Source: Stenotrophomonas maltophilia
Lineage (GTDB): Bacteria; Pseudomonadota; Gammaproteobacteria; Xanthomonadales; Xanthomonadaceae
Direction of reading: 5' to 3'
DNA: 64,000 nucleotides
NCBI RefSeq assembly: GCF_002138415.1
Contig: NZ_CP015612.1
Location: 2,768,001 to 2,832,000, forward strand
The notes beneath the pieces are model-generated. The model saw only the letters and a list, made by a program, of their open reading frames with translations, was not told the origin of the DNA and did not search any database. Of this stretch, positions 1 to 9,811 are shown piece after piece (position 1 is the first letter of the stretch; the number at the start of each line of letters is the position of its first letter). The translations under genes and the position numbers were made by a program.

Positions 1-243
1 GGTGCCGTACCAGCTGCCGGCCTGTTCGCGGAACCGGCGCACGGCATCTTCCGGCGCGCCCTGCCCCTGTTCGGGCAGCAGCTGGCCCCACCAGTCGAAC
101 AGCCGCTTCCAGCTGCCGGGGTCGTCGCCAGCCGGCGCACCGGGCGTGGTCGCATGGCGCAGGGCATCGCCCCAGGCGCCGAAATACTGCCGGGCCAGCG
201 TCTCGAAATCGCTGCTGCCGGCGTCATGGGCCGAGCTGGTCAT
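1..243 (-). CDS. phaE: Class III poly(R)-hydroxyalkanoate synthase subunit PhaE (5' part, runs off the window)
   Basis: Only the first 81 codons are in the window; the gene continues past base 1. The start codon is ATG at 243-241. The N-terminus has the pattern FETLARQYFGAWGDALRH followed by a Trp-rich stretch (LFDWWGQLLPEQ), which resembles the PhaE subunit that pairs with PhaC in class III PHA synthases to polymerise 3-hydroxyacyl-CoA into storage granules. It follows pssA by 22 bases on the same strand, an arrangement I recall from xanthomonads. Identification rests on a short fragment and recall of the family; the presence of phaC next door would settle it. Confidence 0.6.
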   Translation of the reverse strand, partial: MTSSAHDAGSSDFETLARQYFGAWGDALRHATTPGAPAGDDPGSWKRLFDWWGQLLPEQGQGAPEDAVRRFREQAGSWYGT

Positions 244-265
244 CGCAGGCCTCCGCAGGGCTGGC

Positions 266-880
266 TCATGGCTTGGGGATGCGCAGGGTCTTGCTGATCA
301 TCAGCGACCCGGAGAGGGCGAACAGCAGCACCATCGGATGCAGCTGCCACGGACCGATCTGCCACTGGCCGAACCAGATGTCCCGACCGATGGCGCCGGT
401 GCCGGCAGCGATCGCCAGCACGATCACCAGCACCAGGCTGGTCGGGATCGGGGTGCCTTCGAAATACGTGACCTTGCCCTCGTCGCCGGCCAGTGCCTCG
501 GCAGTGACGTTGTAGCGCGCCAGGCGGCTGACGCCACAGCAGACGAAGTAGCTCAGCACCAGCCAGTCCCAGCCGCCCTGCATGCCACAGGCATAGGCCA
601 AGGCCGCCGGGGCCACACCGAAGGAGATCACGTCTGACAGCGAATCCAGCTCGCGGCCCAGGGTCGAACTGGACTTGCGCCAGCGCGCGATGCGCCCGTC
701 GAGGGCGTCGAAGATGAAGGCCAGCGGGATCAGCGCCATGCCGAACAGCAGGTACCCGCGCTCGCCGTCCTGCAGGAAGCGCATCGCGGCGAACACCGCA
801 CCGGTGCCGCAGAAAGCATTGGCCAGGGTGAACCAGTCGGCCAGCTGGAATTCGCGCAGCATCGAGAAGTGACGTTTCAT
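266..880 (-). CDS. pssA: CDP-diacylglycerol--serine O-phosphatidyltransferase
   Basis: A 204-residue integral membrane protein that makes phosphatidylserine from CDP-diacylglycerol and serine, the committed step towards phosphatidylethanolamine. The CDP-alcohol phosphatidyltransferase signature is complete: D58, D61-G62, A65-R66, G75, D79 and D83 follow the D-x2-DG-x2-AR-x8-G-x3-D-x3-D spacing. Several hydrophobic segments follow (for example around residues 46-60, 110-125 and 150-165). The ATG at 880 is the only sensible start, and the ribosome binding site is weak. Its stop lies 22 bases before phaE on the same strand, so the two are probably co-transcribed. Confidence 0.93.
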   Translation of the reverse strand: MKRHFSMLREFQLADWFTLANAFCGTGAVFAAMRFLQDGERGYLLFGMALIPLAFIFDALDGRIARWRKSSSTLGRELDSLSDVISFGVAPAALAYACGMQGGWDWLVLSYFVCCGVSRLARYNVTAEALAGDEGKVTYFEGTPIPTSLVLVIVLAIAAGTGAIGRDIWFGQWQIGPWQLHPMVLLFALSGSLMISKTLRIPKP

Positions 881-890
881 GGGGTCTCAC

Positions 891-1173
891 GGAGCATCAA
901 GGCCCACAGGTTACCGCGAGCGCCGCCGCCGGCGACAGCGCCGACAGAGCTGATTCTTCACCGCTCCCTCACCCACCCTCACCAGCGGTGAATTTTTCGC
1001 CACCCATCTTGACACCCTAGGGGGGTGGCGCCTGTCACGGCTTATCCACAAAGTTGCCCACGCGTAATCCACACCCCCTGTGGACAACCAGATCTCACCG
1101 ACTGCGACGGTGGACATTTCCTCATCACCCTGCTGCGGGGTTTCCCTACTTCCCAAGCCACAAGGTCGGCGCT
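891..1173. other. Intergenic region with DnaA-box-like cluster
   Basis: The divergent gap between pssA and the methyltransferase gene. No convincing coding sequence. It carries three 9-mers matching or nearly matching the DnaA box within 46 bases (1042-1050, 1065-1073, 1079-1087), described separately, and a GC-rich stretch with a run of six G at about 1020-1025 preceded by TTGACA. Confidence 0.6.
1042..1087. promoter_or_regulatory. Cluster of three DnaA-box-like sites
   Basis: TTATCCACA at 1042-1050 is a perfect DnaA box. TAATCCACA at 1065-1073 has one mismatch. TGTGGACAA at 1079-1087 is TTGTCCACA on the other strand, one change from consensus. Three sites in 46 bases is far above chance in GC-rich DNA. 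No dnaA, dnaN or AT-rich unwinding element is nearby, so this does not look like oriC; a DnaA-titration site or a DnaA-regulated promoter is more likely. Function is inferred from sequence only. Confidence 0.55.
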
Positions 1174-1224
1174 ATGGTCACCGGCGGACCCGCCGCCGCC
1201 ACGTCCGAAACTCTGCAACGGACG

Positions 1225-1875
1225 ATGATGATGCTGGATGCTCCCACCCTGGCCGCGCAGCTGCGGCAGCCCCATGGCGACGCCGCGCTGGCGGTCGCCG
1301 ACTCGATGAACCGCAGCAACGGCGCACTCAACCTGGCCGCGATCGGGCTGCTGGCCGTTGGCGCTGGCGAACGGATCCTGGAGGTCGGCCCGGGCAATGC
1401 GGCCTTCGCACCGCTGATGCTGCAGGCCGCCGGCAGCCACTATCTGGGTATCGAGCTGTCCACGGCCATGGTCGAGGCCGGCAACCGGCGGCTGGCCAGC
1501 GCCGGGTTGGCCGAGCGTGCGGCGATGCGTCATGGCGACGCCCATGCGCTGCCGGTCGCCGATGCCACGATGGATGCCGCGCTGGCGGTCAACACCCTGT
1601 ACTTCTGGCCGAACCTGGCCCCGGTGCTGGACGAGCTGGCGCGGGTGCTGCGCCGGGGCGGCCGCCTGTGCCTGGCCTTTGGCGATGCGGCCTTCATGCG
1701 CAGCCTGCCGTTCGCCGCCGACTTCCAGCTGCACGAACTGGACGCAGTGGAGCTGGCCCTGCGGGTAGCCGGCTTCCGCGTCTCGGCCTGGCGCAGCCAC
1801 CGCGAAACCGCAAGCGGCAATGACGGCCAGACCCGCGAAAAGCACTTCCATCTGCTGCTGGCGCAACGGCACTGA
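1225..1875 (+). CDS. Class I SAM-dependent methyltransferase
   Basis: About 216 residues from the ATG at 1225; an in-frame ATG at 1174 would add 17 residues and cannot be excluded. The SAM-binding motif I is ILEVGPGNAAFAPLM, followed by the acidic strand-2 end (LGIELSTAMVEAGNRR) and a later methyltransf_11-type segment LDELARVLRRGGRLCLAFGD. This is a Rossmann-fold methyltransferase of the UbiE/Methyltransf_11 group with unknown substrate. The gene ends just before a GTAG palindrome it shares with the convergent MATE gene. Its upstream region contains the DnaA-box cluster. Confidence 0.8.
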   Translation: MMMLDAPTLAAQLRQPHGDAALAVADSMNRSNGALNLAAIGLLAVGAGERILEVGPGNAAFAPLMLQAAGSHYLGIELSTAMVEAGNRRLASAGLAERAAMRHGDAHALPVADATMDAALAVNTLYFWPNLAPVLDELARVLRRGGRLCLAFGDAAFMRSLPFAADFQLHELDAVELALRVAGFRVSAWRSHRETASGNDGQTREKHFHLLLAQRH

Positions 1876-1879
1876 AGTG

Positions 1880-1943
1880 GTAGAGCCGGCCGCTGGCCGG
1901 CTGCCCCGGCCATTCCGGGTTGCCGGCCAGCGGCCGGCACTAC
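1880..1943. repeat. GTAG-type REP dimer (SMAG-like)
   Basis: Head GTAG at 1880-1883 and tail CTAC at 1940-1943 enclose two GC-rich palindromic arms (AGCCGGCCGCTGGCCGGCT and its partner GCCGGCCAGCGGCCGGC). This matches the S. maltophilia GTAG family of repetitive extragenic palindromes arranged as an inverted dimer. It sits between two convergent genes and could act as a bidirectional terminator. The CTA at 1940-1942 is read on the minus strand as the TAG stop codon of the MATE gene. Confidence 0.85.
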
Positions 1944-3301
1944 CCACCCTGCACCCGCCGCCAGCGAGCAAAACAGAGCACCTGCATCACCAGCATGGCC
2001 ACCAGTCCCAACGGCCACGCCCACCACAGCCCCGGCAGACCGTGCCGCGCCTGCAGCCACATCGCCAGCGGCAGCTCCAGCAGCAGTACCGCCGCCATGC
2101 CCAGCAACGCGGGCAGCAAAACCGTGCCACTGCCACGCATCACCCCGACCAGCACGGTGCTGCCTCCCATCGCCAGCACGCCCCACGCCACCGTACGCAA
2201 CTGCAGCGTGGCCAGTTCGCGCGCTTCGGTCGCCACCAGGATCAGCCCAGTCAGCCAGGGCGCCAGCGCCATCACCAGCAGCACCACCGCGCTCAGCATC
2301 GCCAGTCCAAGCAGCACGCCGGTGCGGGCGATGGCGGGCAGCCGTGCCGTACGCCCCGCGCCCATCGCATGCGCCGCGAGGATGGTGGCGGTGATCCCCA
2401 GTGACATCGCCGGCAGCTGCACCCAGCTCATCAACTGGTTGACCGCACCGTAGGCGGCCGTGGCCGTGTAACCGTAGCGGTTGATCCAGCCCAGCAGCAC
2501 GATCTCGGCAATGGCCAGGCTGAGCATCTGCAACGAAGACGGCACGCCGATGCGCAGCATCGCGCGGATGATCGCGCCATCGAAACGGATGGCGCGCAGC
2601 AGCTCACGTCCCAGTGCCAGAGGATGTCCTACCCGATGCCAGCGCCACAGCAACCAGGCCAGGGCCAACAGCGAGGCAAACGCCGCCGATACAGCCGCAC
2701 TGGCCGAACCCAGCCGCGGCAGGCCGGCCCCGCCCAGGATCAGCAGCGGCGTGCACAGCAGGCCGACCGCCGTGGCCAGCAGCAGCGCATGCAGCGGCGA
2801 CGTTGCGTCACCCACTGCACGGCTCACGGCGGTGGCCAGCCACAGCAGGAAGAACGCCGGTGTCGCCAGCAACAGCACGCGTGCATAGACGGTGGACTCA
2901 GTGAGGACCGCTGCCGGCGTACCCAGCGCCACCAGCAACTGTGGCGCGAAACCGCCGCCCAGGACCATCACCAGCACCGACAACAGCAGGATCAGCGCCA
3001 CCGCGCTGCCAGCCACCGCGCGTGCCTGCTGGGGGCGGCCCGCGCCCCAGGCCTGGCCGATCAACACCATTGCGCCCGTGGCCAGGCCCATCACCAGGGC
3101 CAGCAACAGGAAGAAGACCGGGAAGAACGCGGCGGCCGCAGCCACCGCCTGTGTGCCAAGCAGGTGGCCGAGGTAGATGTTGTCCAGCGTGCCTGCGGCC
3201 AGTTGCAGCGCATTGGTCAGCAGCATCGGCAGCAGCAGTGTCAGGTAGGTGCGCCACAGCGGTGGTGCGGTCGGAGGTGTCGGATGTACAGGGGTGCTCA
3301 T
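1940..3301 (-). CDS. MATE family efflux transporter
   Basis: About 453 residues from the ATG at 3301; an upstream in-frame ATG exists but the extra residues are not membrane-like. The protein is almost wholly hydrophobic with roughly 12 transmembrane segments and the duplicated MatE architecture: first half TLLLPMLLTNALQLAAGTLD, second half MLRIGVPSSLQMLSLAIAEI. Members of this family expel cationic drugs and other toxic compounds using Na+ or H+ gradients; the substrate here cannot be read from sequence. The stop codon TAG is formed by the GTAG end of a REP palindrome, so the last residues may have been changed when that element inserted. Confidence 0.9.
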   Translation of the reverse strand: MSTPVHPTPPTAPPLWRTYLTLLLPMLLTNALQLAAGTLDNIYLGHLLGTQAVAAAAAFFPVFFLLLALVMGLATGAMVLIGQAWGAGRPQQARAVAGSAVALILLLSVLVMVLGGGFAPQLLVALGTPAAVLTESTVYARVLLLATPAFFLLWLATAVSRAVGDATSPLHALLLATAVGLLCTPLLILGGAGLPRLGSASAAVSAAFASLLALAWLLWRWHRVGHPLALGRELLRAIRFDGAIIRAMLRIGVPSSLQMLSLAIAEIVLLGWINRYGYTATAAYGAVNQLMSWVQLPAMSLGITATILAAHAMGAGRTARLPAIARTGVLLGLAMLSAVVLLVMALAPWLTGLILVATEARELATLQLRTVAWGVLAMGGSTVLVGVMRGSGTVLLPALLGMAAVLLLELPLAMWLQARHGLPGLWWAWPLGLVAMLVMQVLCFARWRRVQGG

Positions 3302-3419
3302 GGGATTCTCTGGGCGAGGCACCGCCCTGCCCGGCGTTTCCGCCAGCAAAGCAAGCACAGGGGAAGCGGGCCGCGGCCCGCAATCAGATGACGCCGTCGC
3401 TCAGCAACGGCGCGATGGC

Positions 3420-4037
3420 TCAGCCGTCAGCGTCTTCGAAGGCCAAGCGCAGGGTGTGGTCACGCACGTCCTCGGGCCAGGAATGCAGCGCCGCTTCCAG
3501 GCCCGCGCGGTCGTGCGCGAACAGCACACGGATGGCCTCCTCGAAACCCGGCAGGTCACCGGCGATGGTCTGCAGGAAGTGATAGGCACGCTCGCTGTGG
3601 CGGCGCTGCCGGTCCTTGTCGGCACCGGCACGGCTGGCCGCTTCCACCAGCCTGCGCAGCACCACGGAGGCCCCACCCGGCTGTTCGGCCAGCCACGCCC
3701 AATGGCGCGGCAACAGAGTCACTTCGCGGGCGACCACGCCCAGCTTTGGGCGGCCACGGCCACGCGGGGTTGCGGGTACATCTTCGGCAGTGGCGTCGGC
3801 CTCCGCCTCCATGGCGGCGGGAAACGCTTCGGTCACCCGCGCCAGCAGTTCTGCGTCGCTGCCGCGCGTGTCGAAATCGCGGGTTCGGCCGCTGGCGTTG
3901 TCGAACACCAGCAGCGGACCGGCGGCGTTGTCGGCACGTAGTTGTTTCAACGCCAGGGCCGCAACGTCCGGGGTACCGGAAGCGACTAGGCGATGGCCGT
4001 CGAAACAGCTGAAGGGAGGAAGTCGGGACACAGGCAT
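3420..4037 (-). CDS. DUF2239 family protein
   Basis: 205 residues. The central and C-terminal parts carry the family's typical sequence GRPKLGVVAREVTLLPRHW followed by EQPGGASVVLRRLVEAA and a C-terminal block on AYHFLQTIAGDLPGFEEA. No biochemical role is established for DUF2239 proteins as far as I know. No signal peptide; likely cytoplasmic. It has no operon partner and its promoter carries a striking direct repeat (4064-4108), so it is probably controlled by a dedicated regulator encoded elsewhere. Confidence 0.85.
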   Translation of the reverse strand: MPVSRLPPFSCFDGHRLVASGTPDVAALALKQLRADNAAGPLLVFDNASGRTRDFDTRGSDAELLARVTEAFPAAMEAEADATAEDVPATPRGRGRPKLGVVAREVTLLPRHWAWLAEQPGGASVVLRRLVEAASRAGADKDRQRRHSERAYHFLQTIAGDLPGFEEAIRVLFAHDRAGLEAALHSWPEDVRDHTLRLAFEDADG

Positions 4038-4063
4038 GGCAATGGCATCAGAGGCGATGCGCG

Positions 4064-4108
4064 AATATTGCCCGGGTAATTTGCGAGAGTCAATATTGCC
4101 CGGGTATT
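4064..4108 (-). promoter_or_regulatory. Promoter of the DUF2239 gene with two direct operator repeats
   Basis: On the minus strand TTGACT (4093-4088) and CAATAT (4070-4065) are separated by 17 bases, a plausible sigma-70 promoter ending about 28 bases before the ATG. Two copies of AATATTGCCCGGGTA (4064-4078 and 4092-4106, plus-strand reading) repeat with a 28-base period, each built around a near-palindromic CCCGGG core; one covers the -10 and the other lies at the -35. This layout suggests a repressor binding two sites. Confidence 0.6.
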
Positions 4109-4180
4109 AATTAACCAGGAGAGCGTGCCAACCAAGGGTGGCAGCTATCCGAAAGGTTGGCTCCCACCCGATTCGTCGGG

Positions 4181-4669
4181 TCACAGTCGACTGTAGGACC
4201 AGCTCACCATGCGGCCATCCTTGTACGGCATCACGCCGTGGAACGGGCGCGGATCGGCGTCGAACACCAGCGGCAGGAAGTTGCGGTCGCCCTCCCACAT
4301 CGGCAGCGTGTCCAGCTTGTCCAGGTCCGCCCACTCCAGCGTGCCTTCGTGGTTGCCACCATGTGGAGTGCCCTCGAATCCATCGATGACGAACACGAAG
4401 CCCAGCCAGTCTTCGCCGTGCTTGCCGAAACCCGGCCAGCTGATGGTGCCGCGCAGGCGCATGCCGGTGCATTCGATGCCGGCTTCCTCGGCGATTTCGC
4501 GGCGCATGCCTGCCGCGACGTCTTCGGTCGGTTCGATCTTGCCGCCCAGCCCGTTGTACTTGCCCAGGTGGTGGTCACCGGGCCGGGTGTTGCGGTGGAT
4601 CATCAGCACCTGGCGACGATCGGGCGACAGCACGTAGCCCAGGGTGGCGACGATCGGGGTATACGGCAT
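4181..4669 (-). CDS. NUDIX hydrolase (8-oxo-dGTP diphosphatase-like)
   Basis: 162 residues with a complete Nudix box: G43-x5-E49-x7-R57-E58-I-x-E61-E62-x-G64-I. The overall length and the GKYNGLGGKIEPTED segment resemble the MutT/MTH1-like group that hydrolyses oxidised purine nucleoside triphosphates, but Nudix specificity cannot be assigned from the box alone. It is followed upstream on the same strand by the DUF1249 gene with about 42 bases between them, the same neighbourhood that links a Nudix gene and yqiB in enterobacteria. Confidence 0.88.
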   Translation of the reverse strand: MPYTPIVATLGYVLSPDRRQVLMIHRNTRPGDHHLGKYNGLGGKIEPTEDVAAGMRREIAEEAGIECTGMRLRGTISWPGFGKHGEDWLGFVFVIDGFEGTPHGGNHEGTLEWADLDKLDTLPMWEGDRNFLPLVFDADPRPFHGVMPYKDGRMVSWSYSRL

Positions 4670-4711
4670 GGGGCAGCATCCAGCGGCAGGTCAGCCGTGG
4701 ATTATGGCCGA

Positions 4712-5221
4712 TCAGCGCACCAGCGAAAGGCGGCGCTCGGCAGCCGCACCGGCGCCATCGGGATCGCGGCGCAGGGTGGCCACACCGTGGCCGCGCTCGG
4801 CCAGATATTCCAGCCACTTGCCGAGGAAGGTATTCATCCGCATGCGGTGGCTGATCAGCTCCGCCGGCGGCGGGTACAGGCCCATGGTGTCCTGCCAGCG
4901 ACGGCCCACGTAGCAGTGGGTGGTCTCGGCCTGGCGCGCGTCACGGTACAGGCGCACATAGGCCGAGGGATCCGGCTCACCGGTAACCGGGTCGGCCAGA
5001 TCGTAGGTCAGGCGCAGTTCCACCGTGTAGCGATGGCACTCGATCACGTCCAGGCGAACATCCAGGCCGTCGCCGATCGAGGAGATGTAGCTGCCCGCCA
5101 CCAGCCCGGCCGGTTCGAACAGGCGCACCAGGTGGCGGTAGTTTTCCGCGTACAGGCCCATGAGCCAGCTCAGCCGGCTCAGGCGGGGAATGCGTTCGGT
5201 GCGGGGCAAGGCTTGGGCCAT
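4712..5221 (-). CDS. DUF1249 family protein (YqiB-like)
   Basis: 169 residues. The N-terminal segment [20 protein letters not shown] and the middle motif [19 protein letters not shown] with [11 protein letters not shown] are typical of DUF1249/YqiB proteins, whose function is unknown. The C-terminus has the conserved [14 protein letters not shown]. It lies just upstream of the Nudix gene on the same strand and is probably co-transcribed with it. The upstream spacer towards ppsR is packed with small palindromes. Confidence 0.85.
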   Translation of the reverse strand: MAQALPRTERIPRLSRLSWLMGLYAENYRHLVRLFEPAGLVAGSYISSIGDGLDVRLDVIECHRYTVELRLTYDLADPVTGEPDPSAYVRLYRDARQAETTHCYVGRRWQDTMGLYPPPAELISHRMRMNTFLGKWLEYLAERGHGVATLRRDPDGAGAAAERRLSLVR

Positions 5222-5230
5222 GGGTCGATC

Positions 5231-5365
5231 CTACACGTTGGTGCTTCAACGTGGGGGCGGGATCGTCCCGACCAAAGGGGCTCGGTATCGACCAACGGTC
5301 GATACCCACCGCGGAGGAGGGGCAACGCCCGCCCCCCCAGGTAGGCCACGACCGTTGGTCGTGGC
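5231..5365. repeat. Cluster of three REP-like palindromes
   Basis: Three hairpins fill the gap between the DUF1249 start and the ppsR stop: CACGTTG/CAACGTG (5234-5253), GTATCGACC/GGTCGATAC (5285-5305), and GTAG followed by GCCACGACC/GGTCGTGGC (5341-5365). The last has the GTAG head of the Stenotrophomonas REP family, and the middle one has the same ACC-AAC-GGT loop style. They lie in the leader of the DUF1249-Nudix unit and just after ppsR, where they could end or attenuate transcription. Confidence 0.7.
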
Positions 5366-5372
5366 GCACGGA

Positions 5373-6194
5373 TCAATACAGCTCGCGCTGCAGCCCCAGC
5401 GTGGCCAGCACCTTGCTGGAAATCTCCTCGATCGAGGTATGGGTGGTGCTCAGGGTCGGGATCCGCTCCATCTGAAACATCACCTCGGCCGCAGCCACCT
5501 CGCGCTTGCAGGTGTCCAGGTTTGCGTAGCGCGAGTTCGGGCGGCGCTCCTGGCGGATCTGCTGCAGCCGGTCCGGGTCGATGGTCAGGCCGAACAGCTT
5601 GCGCCGGTAGTTGCGCAGGCGCGGCGGCAGGCGGTCGCTTTCCAGGTCTTCGTCGGTCAGCGGGTAGTTGGCCGCGCGTACCCCGTAATGCAGGGCCAGG
5701 TAGATGCAGGTGGGCGTCTTGCCGGCGCGCGACACCGCCACCAGGATCACGTCGGCATCGTCGTAGTTCACCGCGATGCCGTCGTCATGGGTCAGCGCGA
5801 AGTTCATCGCGTTGATGCGGCGGTGGTAGGTGTCGAAATCGACCATGCCGTGGGCCTGGCCGACCCGGGCCAGGCGCGGGCTGGCCAGTTCACGCTCCAG
5901 CGGCTCGATGAACGGCGCGAACACATCCAGCATCAGCGCCCCGCTGTCGGCAAGGATCAGGCTCAGGCTCTGGTCCACGCAGGAGTTCACCACGATTGGC
6001 CGGACCTGGTACCGCTCCCCCGCCGCCTGGATCCGGGCACAGGCTTCACGCGCTTTTTCGGGGTCGTCGACAAACGACATGCGGTCGGTAATGAAGCTGA
6101 ACCCGGAGAACTGGGTAAGCAGGCTATGCCCAATGGTTTCAGCGGTGATACCGGTTCCATCGGAAACGTAGAACACCGGACGGATGGTCGACAT
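5373..6194 (-). CDS. ppsR: Phosphoenolpyruvate synthase regulatory protein (bifunctional kinase/pyrophosphorylase)
   Basis: 273 residues, full length for the DUF299 (PSRP) family. These enzymes inactivate PEP synthase by ADP-dependent phosphorylation of a threonine and reactivate it by phosphate-dependent dephosphorylation. The start [20 protein letters not shown] and the P-loop AVSRAGKT (153-160) are diagnostic. It is divergently arranged with ppsA, its target, separated by 144 bases that include a 14-base perfect palindrome. ATG at 6194 is the natural start. Confidence 0.95.
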   Translation of the reverse strand: MSTIRPVFYVSDGTGITAETIGHSLLTQFSGFSFITDRMSFVDDPEKAREACARIQAAGERYQVRPIVVNSCVDQSLSLILADSGALMLDVFAPFIEPLERELASPRLARVGQAHGMVDFDTYHRRINAMNFALTHDDGIAVNYDDADVILVAVSRAGKTPTCIYLALHYGVRAANYPLTDEDLESDRLPPRLRNYRRKLFGLTIDPDRLQQIRQERRPNSRYANLDTCKREVAAAEVMFQMERIPTLSTTHTSIEEISSKVLATLGLQRELY

Positions 6195-6233
6195 GCGCGC
6201 TTTTACCCCCTACGAAGCTTAAAAAGGCCGCCA

Positions 6234-6247
6234 GCACAAGCTTGTGC
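6234..6247. promoter_or_regulatory. Perfect 14-bp palindrome in the ppsR-ppsA intergenic region
   Basis: GCACAAGCTTGTGC reads the same on both strands. It is midway between two divergent starts (39 bases before the ppsR ATG, 91 bases before the ppsA start), a good position for an operator acting on both genes. No regulator is assigned. Confidence 0.45.
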
Positions 6248-6338
6248 CGACGGTGCTCTGCCCGGCATCATATCGGCTTCTTCCTACGGACGCGGCCACT
6301 CAGCCCGCCTCGGGCGATGGCCAAACGGAGCATCGCGC

Positions 6339-8717
<2,379 letters not shown>

Positions 8718-8778
8718 TGCCGTGAAGGCCGTAGGCTGACGTCGTGTTCATCGGCGTCAGCCGATACTGCTGCTGCAC

Positions 8779-8804
8779 GCAAGCCCCGCCTCTGCGGGGC
8801 TTGC
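8779..8804 (+). terminator. Rho-independent terminator after ppsA
   Basis: GCAAGCCCCGC (8779-8789) pairs perfectly with GCGGGGCTTGC (8794-8804) across a 4-base loop and is followed by TGTTTC. It lies 62 bases after the ppsA stop and before the mscS-like gene. Confidence 0.85.
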
Positions 8805-8871
8805 TGTTTCTGGCGTCCTTGCACGCCACACCTACCTCGCACCTGCCCCGCAGCAGCAAAGGAATTCCCGC

Positions 8872-9765
8872 ATGATCGCCGCCGCACCGCCCTCGCCCGC
8901 CGCAACGCCCTGGTTCCACTCGCTCGACTGGGAACGCCTGCTGGAAACCTATGGTGTGCCCTTGCTGGCCGCCATCGTGGTGCTGCTGGTCGGCATGTGG
9001 GTGGCACGACGCCTGTCCAATGCGATGCCGCGCGCCACTGCGCGCATGGGCGTGGATCCGATGCTCGGCAGCTTTCTGCGCAACGTGGTGTATGCCGCAT
9101 CGCTTGTGATCGTAGTGGTGCTGGCGATCGGCACGCTGGGCGTGCAGATCACCCCGCTGCTGGCCGTGCTCGGCACCGCTGGCCTGGCGGTCGGTCTGGC
9201 ATTGAAGGATTCGCTGTCCAACATCGCCTCGGGCGTGATGCTGGTGACGCTGCGACCGTTCCGCGTGGGCGATGTGGTCACCGTGGCCGGCCAGACCGGC
9301 ACCGTGCGCGAAGTGCGCATCTTCCAGACCGTGCTTACCGGCGCCGACAACCAGCACACCACCATTCCGAACACACTGATCACCGCCGCGCCGATCATCA
9401 ACCTCACCGCCGAACCGACCCGTCGCGTCGAACTGGTGATCGGCATCGGCTACGAAGACAACATCCAGCTGGCACGCGACACCGCGCTGGCGCTGATGAA
9501 GGCCGACCCGCGCGTGCTGCAGACGCCAGCACCGGACGTGGTGGTATACGAACTCGGCGCGCACGCGATCAACCTCGGCATCCGCTGCTACGTGAAGTCG
9601 GCCGACTGGTTCGGTACCAAAGTCACGTTGCTGGAACAGCTGAAGCTGGGCTATGACAAGGCCGGCATCAACATCCCGTACCCGCAGCAGGACATGCACC
9701 TGTACCTGCATGGCAAGGATGGCGGCGTGGTCGAAGCGGACGCGCTGGTGCGCGACAAGCCCTGA
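8872..9765 (+). CDS. MscS family small-conductance mechanosensitive channel
   Basis: 297 residues. Three N-terminal hydrophobic segments (about 28-47, 72-92, 98-118) lead into the pore helix GTAGLAVGLALKDSLSNIAS, which matches the MscS TM3 pattern, then the cytoplasmic beta domain with PFRVGDVVTVAGQTGTV and IPNTLI. Such channels open under membrane tension and release solutes during osmotic downshock. AAAGGAAT precedes the ATG. Slightly longer than the 286-residue E. coli MscS. It converges on the OYE gene across a short REP-like hairpin. Confidence 0.93.
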   Translation: MIAAAPPSPAATPWFHSLDWERLLETYGVPLLAAIVVLLVGMWVARRLSNAMPRATARMGVDPMLGSFLRNVVYAASLVIVVVLAIGTLGVQITPLLAVLGTAGLAVGLALKDSLSNIASGVMLVTLRPFRVGDVVTVAGQTGTVREVRIFQTVLTGADNQHTTIPNTLITAAPIINLTAEPTRRVELVIGIGYEDNIQLARDTALALMKADPRVLQTPAPDVVVYELGAHAINLGIRCYVKSADWFGTKVTLLEQLKLGYDKAGINIPYPQQDMHLYLHGKDGGVVEADALVRDKP

Positions 9766-9777
9766 TCCAACCCGGGA

Positions 9778-9798
9778 GTGCCGACCAACGGTCGGCAC
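9778..9798. repeat. REP-like palindrome between convergent genes
   Basis: GTGCCGACC and GGTCGGCAC form a perfect 9-bp stem with loop AAC. The arm and loop resemble other Stenotrophomonas palindromes in this window, though the head is GGAG rather than GTAG. Probably terminates both the mscS-like and the reductase transcripts. Confidence 0.65.
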
Positions 9799-9811
9799 CC
9801 ACCGATGGGAA

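Noticed and set aside
1042..1087. Replication origin (oriC)
   Set aside because: DnaA-box-like sites are present, but there is no dnaA, dnaN, gidA or rpmH nearby and no AT-rich unwinding region, so a cluster of boxes is the most that can be claimed.
5160..6338. Upstream extension of ppsA in the same frame, adding 393 residues
   Set aside because: It overlaps ppsR on the other strand, shows no homology-like features, and the TTG at 6339 gives exactly the usual 792-residue enzyme with a good ribosome binding site.
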